Assembly (NCBI GenBank): GCA_001687465.1
Contig: LVLI01001509.1
Coordinates: 1-13,700 of the forward strand
Reading direction: 5' to 3'
From: Halocafeteria seosinensis
Taxonomy: Eukaryota; Sar; Bigyra; Bicosoecida
DNA length: 13,700 nucleotides
The notes below the pieces were generated by a model, which was given only the letters and a program-made list of their open reading frames with translations, ran no database searches and was not told where the DNA came from. This document shows, in pieces, positions 1 to 12,100 of this stretch (its first letter is position 1; each line of letters begins with the position of its first letter). Made by a program: the position numbers and the translations under genes.

Positions 1-2
1 CA

Positions 3-140
3 GTGATGCCTGAGTTAGTAACCGTAAACAAAAACATGACGTTTGGTGATAAGAACTTCTCGATGGAAAACTTCCAGGAAGTGGACAAGCTGAAGCTTAG
101 CATCGATCTTTTGGCAGCGTTGCAGGCGAGACAGCGACGG
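3..140 (+). other. Non-repetitive segment preceding the repeat array
   Basis: These 46 codons do not follow the 15-residue pattern. The first half (from MPELVTVNKNMTFGDKNF) looks like short strands. The second half, about 66-140 (MENFQEVDKLKLSIDLLAAL, then QARQRR), is rich in Glu, Lys, Gln, Arg and Leu with hydrophobic residues spaced 3-4 apart, so an amphipathic helix or short coiled coil is likely. It could be the protein's N-terminus, a solenoid cap or oligomerisation segment, or the tail of a larger upstream domain. The window begins with only two bases before this frame, so these cannot be separated. The family is not recognised. Confidence 0.6.
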
Positions 141-3100
141 ATATCCATTTCAGGCCCAACTAAGCACAGTACGGGTGATATACATGTGAGCACACCAGCG
201 CGTTTGACAAAGTTGGACGAAGGGAAACGAAGTGGTGAGATATCTGTTGTGAGTGGCGACTCTGTTTGTGGGGACAGTGGAAGCCTACAGCTCCGGTCTG
301 GGGATAGTTTGAGTGGTAAGACGGGAGACGTTTTGCTGGAAACCGGTTGGAGTGGATGTGGAGGGTCTGGGAACGTGGTACTTCAAGGAGGTTCTTCCCA
401 TTCCGGCACAGGAGGTGGCATCCAAGTAATGTCCGGACGGAGTGGGTTGGGAAGAAGTGGGGATATCGAAGTGATGTCTGGTGAAGCAGGCGGACCTCGC
501 TCTGGTGATGTTACTATAGGGAGTGGGAACAGTGGTTCTGGAGGATCCGGCGACGTACAAATAACTACGGGCCACAGTGTATGTGGACAGAGTGGAGCCA
601 TTCTAATGTCTACGGGTGAGAGTGGATGTGGCTTGGGTGGGTCCGTCGGCATTTTCGCTGGAAGTGGACGCGTAAGTGGGGGTTCTGTGTCCTTGGCGTC
701 CGGTAGAGCTAACGAAGGCCGCAGCGGGTCGGTGGGCATACTGACTGGAGAAGCGGCTTGGAGCGGGTCGATCCATATTGCGACCTCTCAAGAGAGTGAA
801 TTAAGCGGGGGAATTTCCATTAAGAGCGGTGCCTCGGGAGGTAATTCCGGAGATGTCGTAATCGGTAGCGGACACAGCAGTAGCTCAGGGGACGTGCATT
901 TAAGCGCCGGGGTGTCTTCTCTTGGTTCTGGGGGTTCACTGGTCTTGACAGGTGGGAATGGGGTCTCTAAGGGCGGATCGATCAGCATGAAGGCGGGACA
1001 CGGCAGTCTCGGTGGATCAGTTTCCCTAGTAACGTCCCATGCGGAGGAATGTAGTGGAAGCATACGTATTTCCTCTGGGAATGCTAAGATTCGAGGTGGT
1101 GACATTGTTTTTGCTAGTGGTAGTGGAAGCCATGTTGGTGGGGATTTATCGTTCAAAGCTGGAGCATCGCTTGGTGGCGATGGTGGTTCTCTGACGATGC
1201 AATCGGGCCGTAGCCACTGTGGATCATCAGGAGATGTGAGTCTCCGTACGGGGTCCGGAAAACGAGCCGGTAACATAGTTATTTCATCTGGTGCCAGTGG
1301 CAGCGACAGCAGCGGTCGTGTGTCAGTTTTTAGTGGGAATTCATTGATGAGTGATGCGGGAATGATACTCTTGTCGGCAGGAGCAAGCTGTTCCGCTACG
1401 GGTGGATCCATCTCCCTTGCTAGCGGCAATGGAAAAAATCGGGGAGGAAGCATATCGATTGGAACGTCAAAGTCATTTGCAGACTCAGGGGACCTGCTTC
1501 TTGGAACTGGGCAGAGCAGACGGACCTCTGGAGCACTGGCTGTCAGCACAGGCTGCTCCTCTTGTGGTGCCTCCGGCGGAATTCGTATCTACAGTGGCAA
1601 TGCACGTCATAAATCTGGTGGGTTGAGATTTGCTACGGGTTCTGCGGCAATGGCAGGTGACATATCTGTAGCTTCGGGACAGTCTTCCCAAGGGCGCGGT
1701 GGGAATGTACGCCTAGCTTCTGGAAACTCCCGGGGAGGCCAGGGGGGCTCTTTGCTACTTACTGCTGGCCGTGGTAGTGGACAGGGAGGGGGTGTTTATG
1801 TCCGTACTGAGAATGGTAAAGTAAGCTCAGGGGCAATTTCCGTAGCAACAGGAGATGCGGAAAATACGGGGTCGATTCGTCTTAGAACGGGCTCGAGTTC
1901 GCGTGGGATTGTTGGTGACATACTTCTGCATGCAGGCGCAGCTGGCGATTCTGGTGGCAATATTCGCATCCGCTCATCCGTATCGTCATCTGGAAGAAGT
2001 GGTTCCGTGGCTATCCGTAGCGGTGATGCGGTAGGCACCGCCGACGGTGGTGCGTTGTTATTGCGGGCTGGACAATCTTACGGCTGTGGTGCTGCAGGCG
2101 ACGTGCAGGTCGCTTCCGGTGACGCTCTGAATGGAAGGGCAGGTGATCTTGTAATGACATCTGGATCGTCTTTCGGTGGAGAGTCGATTGCAGGCGACAT
2201 CAGGCTACGTGCGGGATCAGGGCGAAGCATTCCTGGAAGGATTCTGTTGCAAGGGGGGAACACTAGGGGGGATGGATTCTCTAGAGGAGGGAGCATCGAA
2301 GCATTCGCGGGATCAAGTGAGTTCGGAAATGGAGGCTCGTTTAGAATCGCCTCAGGAGCCGGTGGATCGCAATCTGGTCAAGTACGAATAAGTAGCAGTG
2401 CATCCACACTGGGGGCTGGCTCCGGTGGTGTCTCCCTCCTCACTGGCGAGTCTTCTCATCGTTCGGGGGACATAGTGATGCAGACGGGTAACAGTGCGAA
2501 GGATAGTTCTGGTGGCATCCGTATTTTTGCCGGGAAATCTGCGGAGAGTGGCGGTGGTTCTGTTTCAGTGTGTGCCGGTACTACAACCTCTGAAGGACAT
2601 GGAGGTAACGTTGAAATAAATGCGGGCAGCCATGATGGCATCGCGGAAGAGAACGCTTCGGGAGGGGCAGTCAGGATTGTAGGGGGTAACAGCATCAATG
2701 GAGTGGGTGGGGACATGATGATATCCTCGGGCAGCTCTGTGACTCGAAATTCTGGTAGCGTCTTTTTGGGAACCGGAAACTCCGGTGAAGGACGCACCGG
2801 TAATCTTTCTTTATCTACCGCAGAATCCCGGGAGCATTCAGGAACAATAACCATCAAGACATTTAGGGGAGAAAAGGACTCTGGTGCAATACATATTGGA
2901 ACAGGGGAGTCTGCCACGAATAGCGGCACAGTTACTGTCAGCAGTGGTGGTGCTAGGAAGGGAGGAAGTATACGTATTCAAACCAGGCAAGGAAAAGATA
3001 GCTCGGGATCTGTGATGCTTCACACTGGAAGCTCCTGTAGTGGGTTCACAGGATCTATTTCAGTTGTCTCTGGATCATCGACTAGGGAAGCGGGTGATAT

Positions 3101-6100
3101 CACGTTCAGCGCTGGGAGGTCGTTGTCCAGTTCATCCGGCGGTAGTGTTACACTAAGTACCAGCGATGGAGCGCAGACCGCAGGAAGCTTCTTGATTAGC
3201 GGAGGAGCTGCCAAGTGCGGGTCGGGCGGTGCTATCGTGCTTAGTAGTGGATGTAGCAGGCAAGGGTCGTCAGGTGATATATTAGTCCAAACTATGGCTG
3301 CGACCAATAGTGGATCCATTGCGCTGCGCACGGGAGTGTCCACTCACGGAAAGTCGGGGACTTTAGAGTTGAGCACTGGCTCGTCACCGTGGGGGACAGG
3401 CTCCATAGTTTTGAAGACAGGTGCCTCATCTTCCCTTTCAGGAAATATCGTCGTGGACGCTGGAGGATCAGCGTGCAAGAACAGTGGTTCTATTGCCCTT
3501 CAAGCGGGAAAAGGCGCCGGGGGCTCGAATGGAGGCTCCATACGTTTGATCGGAGGTAGAGGGAGGAGAGGTGGTGCAATATTGCTTTCCTCAGGTACAG
3601 CCAATGCAAGCCATGGATCAGTCGTCCACATAGTGTCAGGAACCGGATCCATTGAATCAGGAAGCATATCAGTGGGTTCAGGTACGGCTGTTTCTGGCCG
3701 CTCCGGGGCAGTTGATATATCGTCCGGGAGTGCGCACCGACGATCTGGGGCCTTATGGCTTCGGTCGGGGACATCGGCACACTCTAGTGGCCCATTGCAG
3801 CTACAAACAGGCAACTCGAAATACACCTCTGGGAATATATCAATTTCGTCAGGGTGCAGTCAGCAAGGCACTTCAGGAAAGCTGTCTGTCCGGACGGGAA
3901 CCGCTCAAGAAAGTGGCGACTTGGAGATAGTTTCGGGAAATGCCAGGGAAGGCCGTGCTGGGGGTGTGACGATTGGGGCAGGGGAATCTCTGCATCGTGG
4001 TGCGGGGTTATCCCTCTTTAGTGGCTCTTCTTTGTCCGCTTCAGCTGGTAACATCCAGATCCACGGAGGAGACTCTCCGCTTTCTGGGGGTCACGTATAT
4101 ATCGAAACCGGAATGGGTAGCAAAAGTGGTCGACTACGGCTGATTTCGAAAACTGGTGATCTCTCTTCGGGAGAGATTTCTCTCATAACGGGAGCTTCCC
4201 CAGTAAGCGGCAACGTCACTATTGGTAGCGGCAGAGCTCATGGGTCTCAGTCGGGAGATGTTCGCCTTTTCACTGGTCATTCAGCATGCAAGAGTGGTAG
4301 TATTGTACTGTCAACAGGAGAAGCAAAACATAGTGGAGGTGGTATCTTAGTAATGGCAGGCGGTGGGAAAGTCGGAGGTGATATAAGCCTGCGGGCAGGC
4401 GGTGGTACTGCAAGAGGTGGCTCAATTTCGATTCGCTCCGGGAAACCCACGAGCAGCGATGGGCGTGGCGGCACAGTCCAGATACTGTCTGCTTCTGGCA
4501 GCTGTAACAACTCCGGAGCAATTCAGGTCGCAACTGGATCCAGTGTCGGTCGAAGTGGTTACGTTTCTATGGCTTCTGGGAACTCTCAGGAGGAAAGTGG
4601 CTCCATTAACTTGTATTCCGGAGTAGGTAGAGTCCGCTCAGGTGACGTCAGTATTTCATCCGGGTCCTCTAATCTCCGGAGTGGCACAATTAGAATCCAG
4701 AGTGGGGAAAGTGGATGTGGCAATGGAGGTGCAGTCGTTGTCTCAGCTGGAACGTCTGCGGGACAGTCCGGTGGCAGTGTGTCGATCGTATCTGGTGGGA
4801 ATATGAACAAAGAAGCTGTGGCTGTTACAATACAAGCTGGGGTTGCAGCAAGTCGGAATGGTAATGGTGGTTCTTTGACAGCAACAGCCGGTACTGCAAT
4901 GTGTGGAAAAGGAGGCGCCGTGTCTGTTGTTTCTGGATCCTCGGCGTCCGACGTAAGTGGCGGTTTCTTCATTTCCAGCGGCCGATCCGGACACCGAAGT
5001 GGCAACATTCGACTGAACACCGGCGCTGTTGAGGGTTCACGCGGGGGTTCCGGAGGGATAGGCATATCTTCTGGTACAAGCTCCAAGGGTGTTTCGGGAG
5101 CAGTACGTGTGCAGAGTGGCTCGTCCTGCTCACAAAGTTCCGGTCCAATTTTGCTGGCAACTGGCAATGCTATGGTAGATAGTGGCTCCATCAATATCAT
5201 AGCGGGTAACTCTCTTTCCGGAAACGCAGGCTCGATCCATGTGCGGAGTGGATCGTCCGGAAAGGGACTGTTTGGGGGTGCAATTTCAATCCATTCCGGC
5301 ACCTCCGTGTGCAAAGGAGGGAACGTGCATATACAGTCCGGCCCTGGTACCGATGCTTCGGGAAGTATCCACATGCAGTCAGGACAATCGTCGAAGGTAT
5401 CTGGCAGCATTCGGATTTCTTCTGGCGATGGTGCAACCTCTCGAAGTGGAGATATCACGCTGACCAGTGGCCCTGGACGTGAGTCTGGGGTGGTTTCACT
5501 CCGAACTGGTAATGGGACCACAACCTCAGGTTCCATATACCTCTCAACGGGATCTTCGTCATCCTCAGGGGGCAATATCACACTTTCAGCTGGTCACGCA
5601 AAGGATGCTGCTGGCGGAATCCTAATCTCCGCCGGTGCTGGCAGTACTCGTGGAGGAGGTGTATCCATACATGCTGGAGGGGGAGTAGGTGAGGGACCAG
5701 GCGGGAACATTTTGTTTCGGACCGGTAACGCAGCGAAGAAGACTGGCGCTGGTAACATCGTATTTCAAGCGGGAAATACTCAAGGACACACAAGAGGCGG
5801 TGGTGTGTACGTCAGATCTGGTGACTCAATAGGTGAAGGAGGGAGTATATATTTACTCTCCAACGGCAAGACACAAAGTGGAAATGTTAGCATTCAATCT
5901 GGAGAGTCCATCCGACAGTCAGGAGACCTGCAATTCTCAACGGGAACTGGAAGCTCAGGGTCGTCGGGATCAATGCAGTTTTCCACCGGTAGGAGCTCTG
6001 CCACAAGCGGGACGGTGAAAATCAGCACTGGCAGCAGCGGATGCGGGTCGAGCGGATCTATAAGATTAGCAGCTGGCAAAGCATCTTCGGGACTCGGTGG

Positions 6101-9100
6101 ATCTGTGTCTCTATCCAGTGGCTTCGGGAAGATTGGCGGTTCCATAGCCCTGACTGCGGGAGACTCTAGCCTCGGTAACGGAGGTGCTGTATCGGTAATC
6201 TCTGGCAAAGGCCAAGCTCGCGGCGGAAGCGTACAGGTTGCGTCCGGAACCTCAACCAGTGGGGTTGGGGGTAGTATAGCCATAAAATCTGGAGGAGGCG
6301 GCCAGAGCGGAGAAATTGCTGTTAGGAGTGGAAGTGGTTCTACAACCAGTGGAAGCGTAATCCTTGGTTCCGGGAATGCCGATCAAAGCGGCAACATTGT
6401 ATTGTCCTCGGGAAAAAGCAGCGTCAAATCTGGGAATATCAAAATCACAGCCGGTTGCAGTAGTTCAACAGGTGGTTCGCTCGTTCTAGGCACAGGGTCG
6501 GCCACTGTCCAAAGTGGGGACTTAGACCTTGTCAGTGGAACAGGCTCTAGGTCAGGAAATGTTCAGATTGGCACCGGCCGGGGAAATAAAGCGACTGGTT
6601 CGATTATCCTTTCCTCTGGCCACAGCGGATCAGGGACATCTGGTAGTATTTCTCTACTGGCTGGAGTAGGTGGAATAGCTGGAAATATTTTCTTGAATGC
6701 TGGGGGTAGCCGATGTCTTGGGGGATCAATTGATCTGAATGCAGGATCGTCTAAAGCCGGTACAGGTGGTTATATCTCTCTTATGGGTGGTGCTGGTGCA
6801 CTAGGTGGAGGAATCGTCATATCGAGCTGTGCTGGGTCATTTTCCAGTGGCAATATTTCCATAAGCACGGGTGCTTCGACTTCTGCATCTTCAGGCAGTA
6901 TCACTTTAAGCACAGGTAGAAGCTCTAGCGGGAATACTGGGAATATCTTTTTAGGCACTGGCCACTCGAGAAAGCGCAGTGGGTCGCTTATGCTAGCGAC
7001 GGGTGACGGGGCGGCATCAGGATCAGTCTCGGTTATCGCCTCGAGGTCAAAGGGAGGGCCTGCCATATCCGTGATATCCGGGTCTTCAAAGTGTTCCCAT
7101 GGCGGAAGTGTACTGATCGCAAGCGGCACAGGTGATAATCGGGCTGGTTCAATCCTGGTTGAAGCAGTCTCTAATGCCTCTGGACAAGGGGGCAAACTCG
7201 AACTGAAGACTTCTCGCGGTAAATCGCGCCACTCGGGAGCTGTAACAATCAGCTCGGAAGACGCCCCGTCCGGATCTTCAGGAAGCATTGCATTATCTAC
7301 CGGTAGTTCTACGAGTGGCTCAGGAAACATTTTGTTGCAGACCGGGAGCTCCACATGCAGAAATTCTGGGAATATTTTGCTTGCTGGTGGTGAGTCACGA
7401 AAAGGGAAGGGCGGAAGCATACGTATGTTTGGAGCATCAAGCCAGGCAGGGGTTGGAGGCAATGTTTCCATACGGTCTGGAAGTGGCGTCGATAAAGGAG
7501 GAAGTGTGTCGTTAAGGGGGGGCTCTGGACACGTCGGTGGCGTGATCAGTATCAGTACTCATGGGAGCCCCCACTCTGCGTCTGGTGGTATCGCACTGGC
7601 ATCAGGAAAAGGACACTGCAGCGGTAGCATAGCGCTGCTGACAGGAGAAAGCAAGACTGCCTCGGGATCCATCAAAATCTCCACAGGATTTGCGAGCAAA
7701 GACTCCTCTGGAGCGATTCTTCTAGCGACTGGTGATGCAACCGGTGAGACGGCCCAAGCTGGAAGCATCTCGTTTGTTACCGGGCGCACCACTGATGGAG
7801 AGGCTGGAAAAATAGTTATTTCGGCGGGGTCCTCCAAGGCGAGAATGGGAGGAAGTGTGTCGATATCAGCTGGAAGCGGCACAAGTGGTGATGGTGGGCC
7901 TATTGAACTTGCAGGTGGTAGAAGTACCAGTTCCAGTGGAGGCTCTGTTACCATAAGCGGTGGTCATTCAAATTGCGCGGAGGGGGGCTCGGTTTTCATT
8001 CACGGTGGGAAAGGGAACCTACGCGGTGGCTCTGTCGAAATTGTGGGGGCTTCCAGTAATGGGGGTGCTGGCCTGTCATTAAGAACGAGTAACCAGCTAG
8101 GAAAAACTCCGAGTAGCCCCGTACTCGTGAGAACCGGTGACACAGAGAGTGGAAAGAGTGGCAGTATAAAGCTTGCTAGCGGAAACTCTTCTAGCGGTGA
8201 AAGCGGCTGTGTCGTGCTACAAGTGGGGAGATCGTTGAAGGGTGCCGGAGGAATCATTCTAGGAGCAGGGTCTTCGGGATGTGGTAACGGCGGACGTGTG
8301 GATATATCAAGCGGAAATGGGCACAAGAGTGGAGGAAACGTCACTATAGCTTCAGGTGGAGGTGGCCAATGTGGGGGACAGGTAATACTTTCTTCTGGTG
8401 CCTCTCAACTTGGGAACTCAGGGGCAGTGATTTTGACTTCAGGATCAGCCGATGTTTCTGGAGATGTGACAGTCTCTACTGGGAAAGGCTCGGCTGTATC
8501 TGGTGATGTGGCAATAGCTTCTGGAGGAGCAGATATATCTGGCAGCATTGACATCAGCAGTGGAGATAATCTTCTTAAGGGCTCGGACATAACCCTTAAG
8601 ACGGGAAATACTCTACAAGGACTCGTAGGTAGCATCAAGATTCAGGGCGGTAGTCAAAAGAGGAGTGAGCCAAGTAGGGACATGGACAATGGAGAGGGAG
8701 GGTCCGTCCTTATCGCTGGCGGAGAATCTGCAAGAGGATTCGGTGGGCACGTTTCTCTTCTGTCCGGAAAATCGTTAATGAAGACTTCAGGGGATATCTT
8801 CGTACGTACAAAGAGTTCAAACATGGCTTCTGGAAGCGTACAGCTTTTGTCTGGACAAGCACTTTCGGGTAATTCTGGTGCCATCGTCGTGCGCTCTGGA
8901 ACCAGTCAGTGTGGTCGATCTGGAAATGTCGAGGTCTCGGCGGGTGCCAGCAAGCATAGAAGGGGTGGTAGTGTACAATTGAGGTCTGGATCCAGCACTG
9001 GCTGTGGCCATTCAGGCGATGTAGTGATTAGTTCGGGGAATGCGGTTCTTGGAGATGCAGGCCATGTCGTCCTGTCTACCTCTGATAGTGGGCTGGGGAG

Positions 9101-12100
9101 TGCTGGATCTGTAAGTATCCTTGGGGGAAGTAGTGGTGGCTCGCGTCCGTCTTCCGTGACGCTAGTTGGTGGGGATAGCCGTAGCAAACAGGGTGACGGT
9201 GGATCCATTAGACTATCTTCAGGAAGAGCCCTTGATGAGACTGGAGGGACAGGAGGAAGCTTAGCGTTACATGGGGGTGCCGCAGAAGGTGGGCCTGGTG
9301 GCTCGGTTTCATTGATAAGCGGAAGATCCTTAGGAAGCCATTCAGGTAGTATATCCGTCGGATCCGCCGCCTCGGGACCTTTCGGCAGAAGTGGATCTCT
9401 CAAGTTCTTTACTGGAGTGTCTACAGGAGGTGCATCCGGCTCAATTAGCATTCGAACGGGTACCGCCACGGAGGGTGCGGCTGGTGATATCCTCTTCTCC
9501 GTTGGCCTGAGCTCGTCCAAAGTCCAAGGCGGTAGTGTTCGCCTGCGAGCCGGTCCTGTCATTGGTGATACAGCCAACGGCGGTGATATCGTGTTTTCAG
9601 CAGGGACTGCTGAAACAATTGGAGGAAGTGTGCGGATCTTTGGTGGAGTTAGTCGAGGAACGCAGGGTGGTAATATTTTGGCTATGAGTGGAAATGCGTT
9701 GGGTGGTGATAGCGGTAAAGTAAGTATACGAAGCGGTCAGACAACTGGTGACGGCAACTCGGGCAAGATTGTTCTTTCGTCAGGGGCAGCTCCACAGGGT
9801 AGATCTGGCGACATAGCACTGCTGACTGGGAAGTCAGCAAGAGGAAACGGCGGTGATATCATTTTGTCGGTTGGCGAGACCACTTCCCAGCTCCCGACGA
9901 TGGGAGGCGCAATTTCTCTAACGGGAGGACATTCCCAGGCTGCTGACTCGGAAGGCGGAATAGTCGACATCCGTTCTGGAGATGGTACTTCATCGACAGG
10001 AGGTCAAGGGGGCAAGTTGTCCATCAGATCGGGAGAGGGAAAGGGCAATCAAGGGGGCGACATTGAAATTGCGGTTGGAAAGGGAACTGGTAGTGTGGAC
10101 GGGGGCAAGCTTATATTGCGAGCCGGTGATACAAGTGCTGCACGGTCAGGAAAACAGGTGAATGGAGGCAGGGTAGTTATTTACGGTGGTAATGCCATCG
10201 GTGCATCTACGGCTACCGGCGGTCACATTTTATTACAGGGAGGCCGTGGTACCAGGGCACTTGGAGGGGGCGTATCAGTGATGAGTGGCGGTAGCTCTCG
10301 AGGGTCCAGTGGGAATATTAGGATTGCTACTGCAAAATCTAACAGCCAATCCAGTGGGGACATATCTATAGCGAGTGGTATTAGCGACACGAGTTCCTCT
10401 GGGGACATTATCATTTCCTCGGGTAAAGCTTCAAAATCATCCTCTGGCTCTGTTAGCATTACAGTTGGCCTTTCGACTAACGGTAATGGAGGAAACGTGT
10501 TCATCGCAGCAGGTTCTTCGCTCGCCAAGGGAAGTGCCGGTGGGAGTGTACGAATCCTCAGTGGAGGCGGTGGCTGCGGAAATTCGGGAGCTCTACAGCT
10601 ATTTTCGGCAGATGGTGGTACCGGTTCTAGTGGAAGGGTGGACATTTACAGTGGTAACACGAAACTGAAACAGTCTGGGGACGTGAGTATTGACTCTGGG
10701 TATGCAACTGCTGGGGACTCAGGAGACATTTTGGTAGGCACAGGAAACGCCCCCCATGGTCTCACAGGGGCAGTATCCTTGGTCACCGGGTGTAGCTCAT
10801 GTGGGCAAAGTGGTAGCATTGTTTTTTCGACTGGTGGTGTCACTGGCTCAAGTAACTCCGGGGACATAACAATAGCAACCGGGGAAAGTAATTGTGGTTC
10901 TAGCGGAGACATTTCCCTTGTGGTTGGATCGTCTAGTCTCGGCAACGGAGGCAACGTTGTCATTCAGGCTGGACATACTTCTGATGCGAATTCCGTTGGA
11001 GGTGGCATTGACATTTTGAGTGGGGGTGGAAACGAAGGGACTTCAGGGGTCGTCCTTCTGTCGAGTGATGCAACTTCATCTGGAAACTCCGGGAACGTTC
11101 GCTTGCTAAGTGGTAACGCGCAACAGGGTTGTAGTGGATCTCTCGAAATCTTTTCAGGACAGTCACTCAGTGGCAGATCAGGATCGCTCCGAATACATTC
11201 AGGGAATGCAACCAAAGGAAATTCCGGATCTTTCAAGGTATCTACGGGAAGCAGTTGCTGCCAAAGCAGTGGATCCATTGTCCTCTCGACAGGTACTTCA
11301 TTGATGTCTAATAGCGGTAGTATAACGATTGCTAGTGGTGACGCTTGTTGCGGAACTGCCGGTAGCATTAACATCAAGGCGGGTACGTCCTCTGGGGCTG
11401 CCGGGTCCATATCCATTTCCTCAGGCAGTTCTTCTGCCAACATGGATGGAGGAGACATACACTTATTATCAGGCAAGGGTTCGGCCACCAAGTCTTCTGG
11501 GATGATAACTGTTATTAGTGGAGACGCAAACTCGGGGGATACAGGCGAGCTTTCATTGCACACTGGTTCATCCTGTGACGGCGCTTCAGGGTCGCTTTTA
11601 CACGGAACTGGAAGTACAGTGGATGGCGATTCAGGGTTTGTCTTCGTCAGCTCCGGAAGTGCAATGACGGGCAATACGGGGGACATTAGGCTTTTGACCG
11701 GCTCGTCTCTGAGCGGCTCGTCTGGGGATATTGTTATTAGGACTGGGAGTGCGGATGAGGGAAATGCGGGGAGCATACTTATTGGTTCCGGAAACAGCAA
11801 TGATGGAGGTGCTGGAGGAGTTAGCATATTTGTCGGATTGTCGTTCGTCGGCAATGGGGGTGATGTTTTTATTACCGCTGGAACAACTCTAGACGCTGCA
11901 TCACAAGGAGGAAGTGTCAGCATCTCTTCAGGTGGTGGGGTGTCTGGGGCATCAGGTAGCGTTGATGTAAACACGGCAGATGTTACTTCGACGGGAACCT
12001 CGGGAAGTCTGTCACTGCGATCTGGAAATAGTAATGAATTCTCTGGGGACGTCATCGTTTTCAGTGGCGTTGTCCACACGGGAGACTCCGGAGTGGTAGA

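Larger units (their letters stand above)
141..10451 (+). repeat. Degenerate array of ~15-residue (about 45-nt) units, variable register
   Basis: The array opens with two imperfect units (ISISGPTKHSTGD at 141, then one containing PARLTKLDEGKRSG) and becomes clear at about 240 (ISVVSGDSVCGDSGS). The consensus is [IVL]-x-[ILV]-x-[STA]-G-x-[SA]-x-x-x-x-[SG]-G-[SDNA]. Units are mostly 13-15 residues, so register slips often. Two types intermix in blocks: units ending Ser-Gly and units ending Gly-Gly (GG-rich, for example, at about 4,320-4,480 and 9,480-10,290). All four Trp codons (348, 759, 3390, 3756) lie in the first 3.8 kb. Neighbouring units share the protein pattern but differ widely in DNA, with all Ser and Gly codon families in use, so this part is old and appears maintained at protein level. 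I found no regular super-period here, unlike the segment downstream. Confidence 0.9.

Noticed and set aside
1-6. CAG at the window start as a splice acceptor leading into the ATG at 6
   Set aside because: Three bases are no evidence; no upstream pyrimidine tract or branch site can be seen.
1402-1626. Short open frames on the + strand in frame 1 (also near 2176, 3652, 4402, 5239, 10375 and others)
   Set aside because: They overlap the giant frame, are under 100 residues, have no repeat pattern or recognisable domain, and break at random.
2265-2273. An Arg-Gly-Asp tripeptide (integrin-type adhesion motif)
   Set aside because: It is the only one seen in thousands of residues of a protein rich in Gly, Asp and Arg at turns, so chance is sufficient; it is not repeated in other units.
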